Source: Vibrio chagasii
GTDB lineage: Bacteria > Pseudomonadota > Gammaproteobacteria > Enterobacterales > Vibrionaceae
Direction: 5' to 3'
Length of the DNA: 64,000 nt
Assembly: GCF_024347355.1 (NCBI RefSeq)
Contig: NZ_AP025466.1
Location: 868,001-932,000, forward strand
Every line of letters starts with the position of its first letter. The stretch's first letter is position 1. Positions 63,550 to 64,000 of the stretch are shown piece after piece. Below the pieces are notes generated by a model. That model saw only the letters and a program-made list of their open reading frames with translations. It was not told the origin of the DNA and did no database searches. The position numbers and the translations under genes were made by a program.

Positions 63550-64000
63550 ATGAATTCGAAGTCGCTAACTATCTTGCTTTTTGTCTCTGTTTGCTTAATT
63601 TGGGGAACCACTTGGTTCGCTATGGAAGTGGCATTGCATTCTATCCCACCAATTTTTGCTACTGGACTGCGCTTTTTACTTGCAGCCCCTCTGCTTGCAG
63701 TATTAGCAAAAGCCTTCAATCAACCTTTACTGTTCCCTAAGGGCAAGCGTCAATGGCTACTTATTGTGGCACTGATGTATTTCGCGATTCCGTTCACTTT
63801 GATGATCTATGGTGAGCAATACATCTCTTCTGGTTTGGCTTCGATTATCTTCGCTAATATGCCTGTTGCTGTGATGCTGATGTCGGGTTTATTCCTTGGT
63901 CTACGCTTAGCGAAACATCAAATATTCGGCCTAGTTACCGCGGTTATCAGCCTGTGTTTAATTCTTGGCAACGAAATGCAAATGGGCGGTGATGACTACT
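63550..64000 (+). CDS. EamA/DMT-family permease, truncated by window edge
   Basis: ATG 63550 opens a frame to the window end (about 150 residues): MNSKSLTILLFVSVCLIWGT, then TWFAMEVALHSIPPIFATGL and GEQYISSGLASIIFANMPV, all typical of the first EamA half of a ten-helix DMT exporter. It is a different gene from the one at 59241 but of the same family. The C-terminal half is outside the window. Confidence 0.85.
   Translation, partial: MNSKSLTILLFVSVCLIWGTTWFAMEVALHSIPPIFATGLRFLLAAPLLAVLAKAFNQPLLFPKGKRQWLLIVALMYFAIPFTLMIYGEQYISSGLASIIFANMPVAVMLMSGLFLGLRLAKHQIFGLVTAVISLCLILGNEMQMGGDDY

Noticed and set aside
1..64000. CRISPR arrays, tRNA and rRNA genes
   Set aside because: No regularly spaced repeats and no recognisable tRNA cloverleaf or rRNA sequence were noticed.

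Overview
The window reads as chromosomal DNA from a marine gammaproteobacterium, most likely a Vibrio and plausibly of the Splendidus clade. I infer this from the overall gene content and from several small proteins that resemble vibrio-restricted families; no rRNA, tRNA or marker gene fixes the species. Coding is dense and mid-GC, with three clearly more AT-rich patches (about 17.5-20.05 kb, 42.1-42.8 kb and 46.7-50.1 kb) that look acquired or fast-evolving.

The backbone is a long purine-to-central-metabolism locus. An FCD-type GntR regulator (10.1 kb) precedes xdhABC and guaD (11.3-17.5 kb). After an accessory block come, on the minus strand, puuE-uraD-alc-allA-puuD (36.5-32.0 kb) and, divergently, uraH, two NCS2 permeases and an 8-oxoguanine deaminase-like gene (36.9-42.1 kb). 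After a second accessory block come gcl-hyi-glxR-glycerate kinase and a RutR-like TetR gene (56.1-50.2 kb, minus), with divergent aceB and a GlcG-like gene. Together these can take guanine/xanthine through urate, 5-hydroxyisourate, OHCU, allantoin, allantoate and ureidoglycolate to glyoxylate, then to glycerate 2-phosphate or malate. No urease is present, so urea would leave the pathway here. A palindrome TTGTATACAA or near-copies recurs before gntR, xdhA, puuE, uraH, gcl and aceB, suggesting one GntR regulon.

Three insertions stand out. (1) A 2.5-kb AT-rich cassette (secreted small protein, histidine-decarboxylase-like enzyme, double-ACT protein) sits between the intact guaD and a second copy of its last 267 bp; the two copies encode identical protein but differ at about 18 silent sites. 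(2) A two-gene secreted unit at 42.8-46.6 kb pairs an XaxA/YaxA-like alpha-helical pore-forming protein with an unusual 798-residue protein. (3) A filamentous-phage-like remnant or domesticated system at 46.8-50.0 kb has a Zot ATPase and small membrane protein on one strand and, on the other, a 26-residue membrane peptide, a 449-residue channel that joins a voltage-sensor-like S1-S4 unit to an MscS pore, and a pVIII-like coat peptide. I saw no replication protein, integrase or pIII. This third locus is the best candidate for an undescribed system.

The rest is ordinary accessory content: a secreted FAD oxidoreductase and barrel-like partner, flavin reductase-like protein, Dcu transporter, HAD and HD hydrolases, acetyltransferases, a Tag-like glycosylase, an AEC permease, a frameshifted amidohydrolase, small secreted proteins, MFS and RDD membrane proteins, an acyltransferase, a MarR/EamA pair, an MFS/SgrR pair, and a truncated EamA permease at the right edge.
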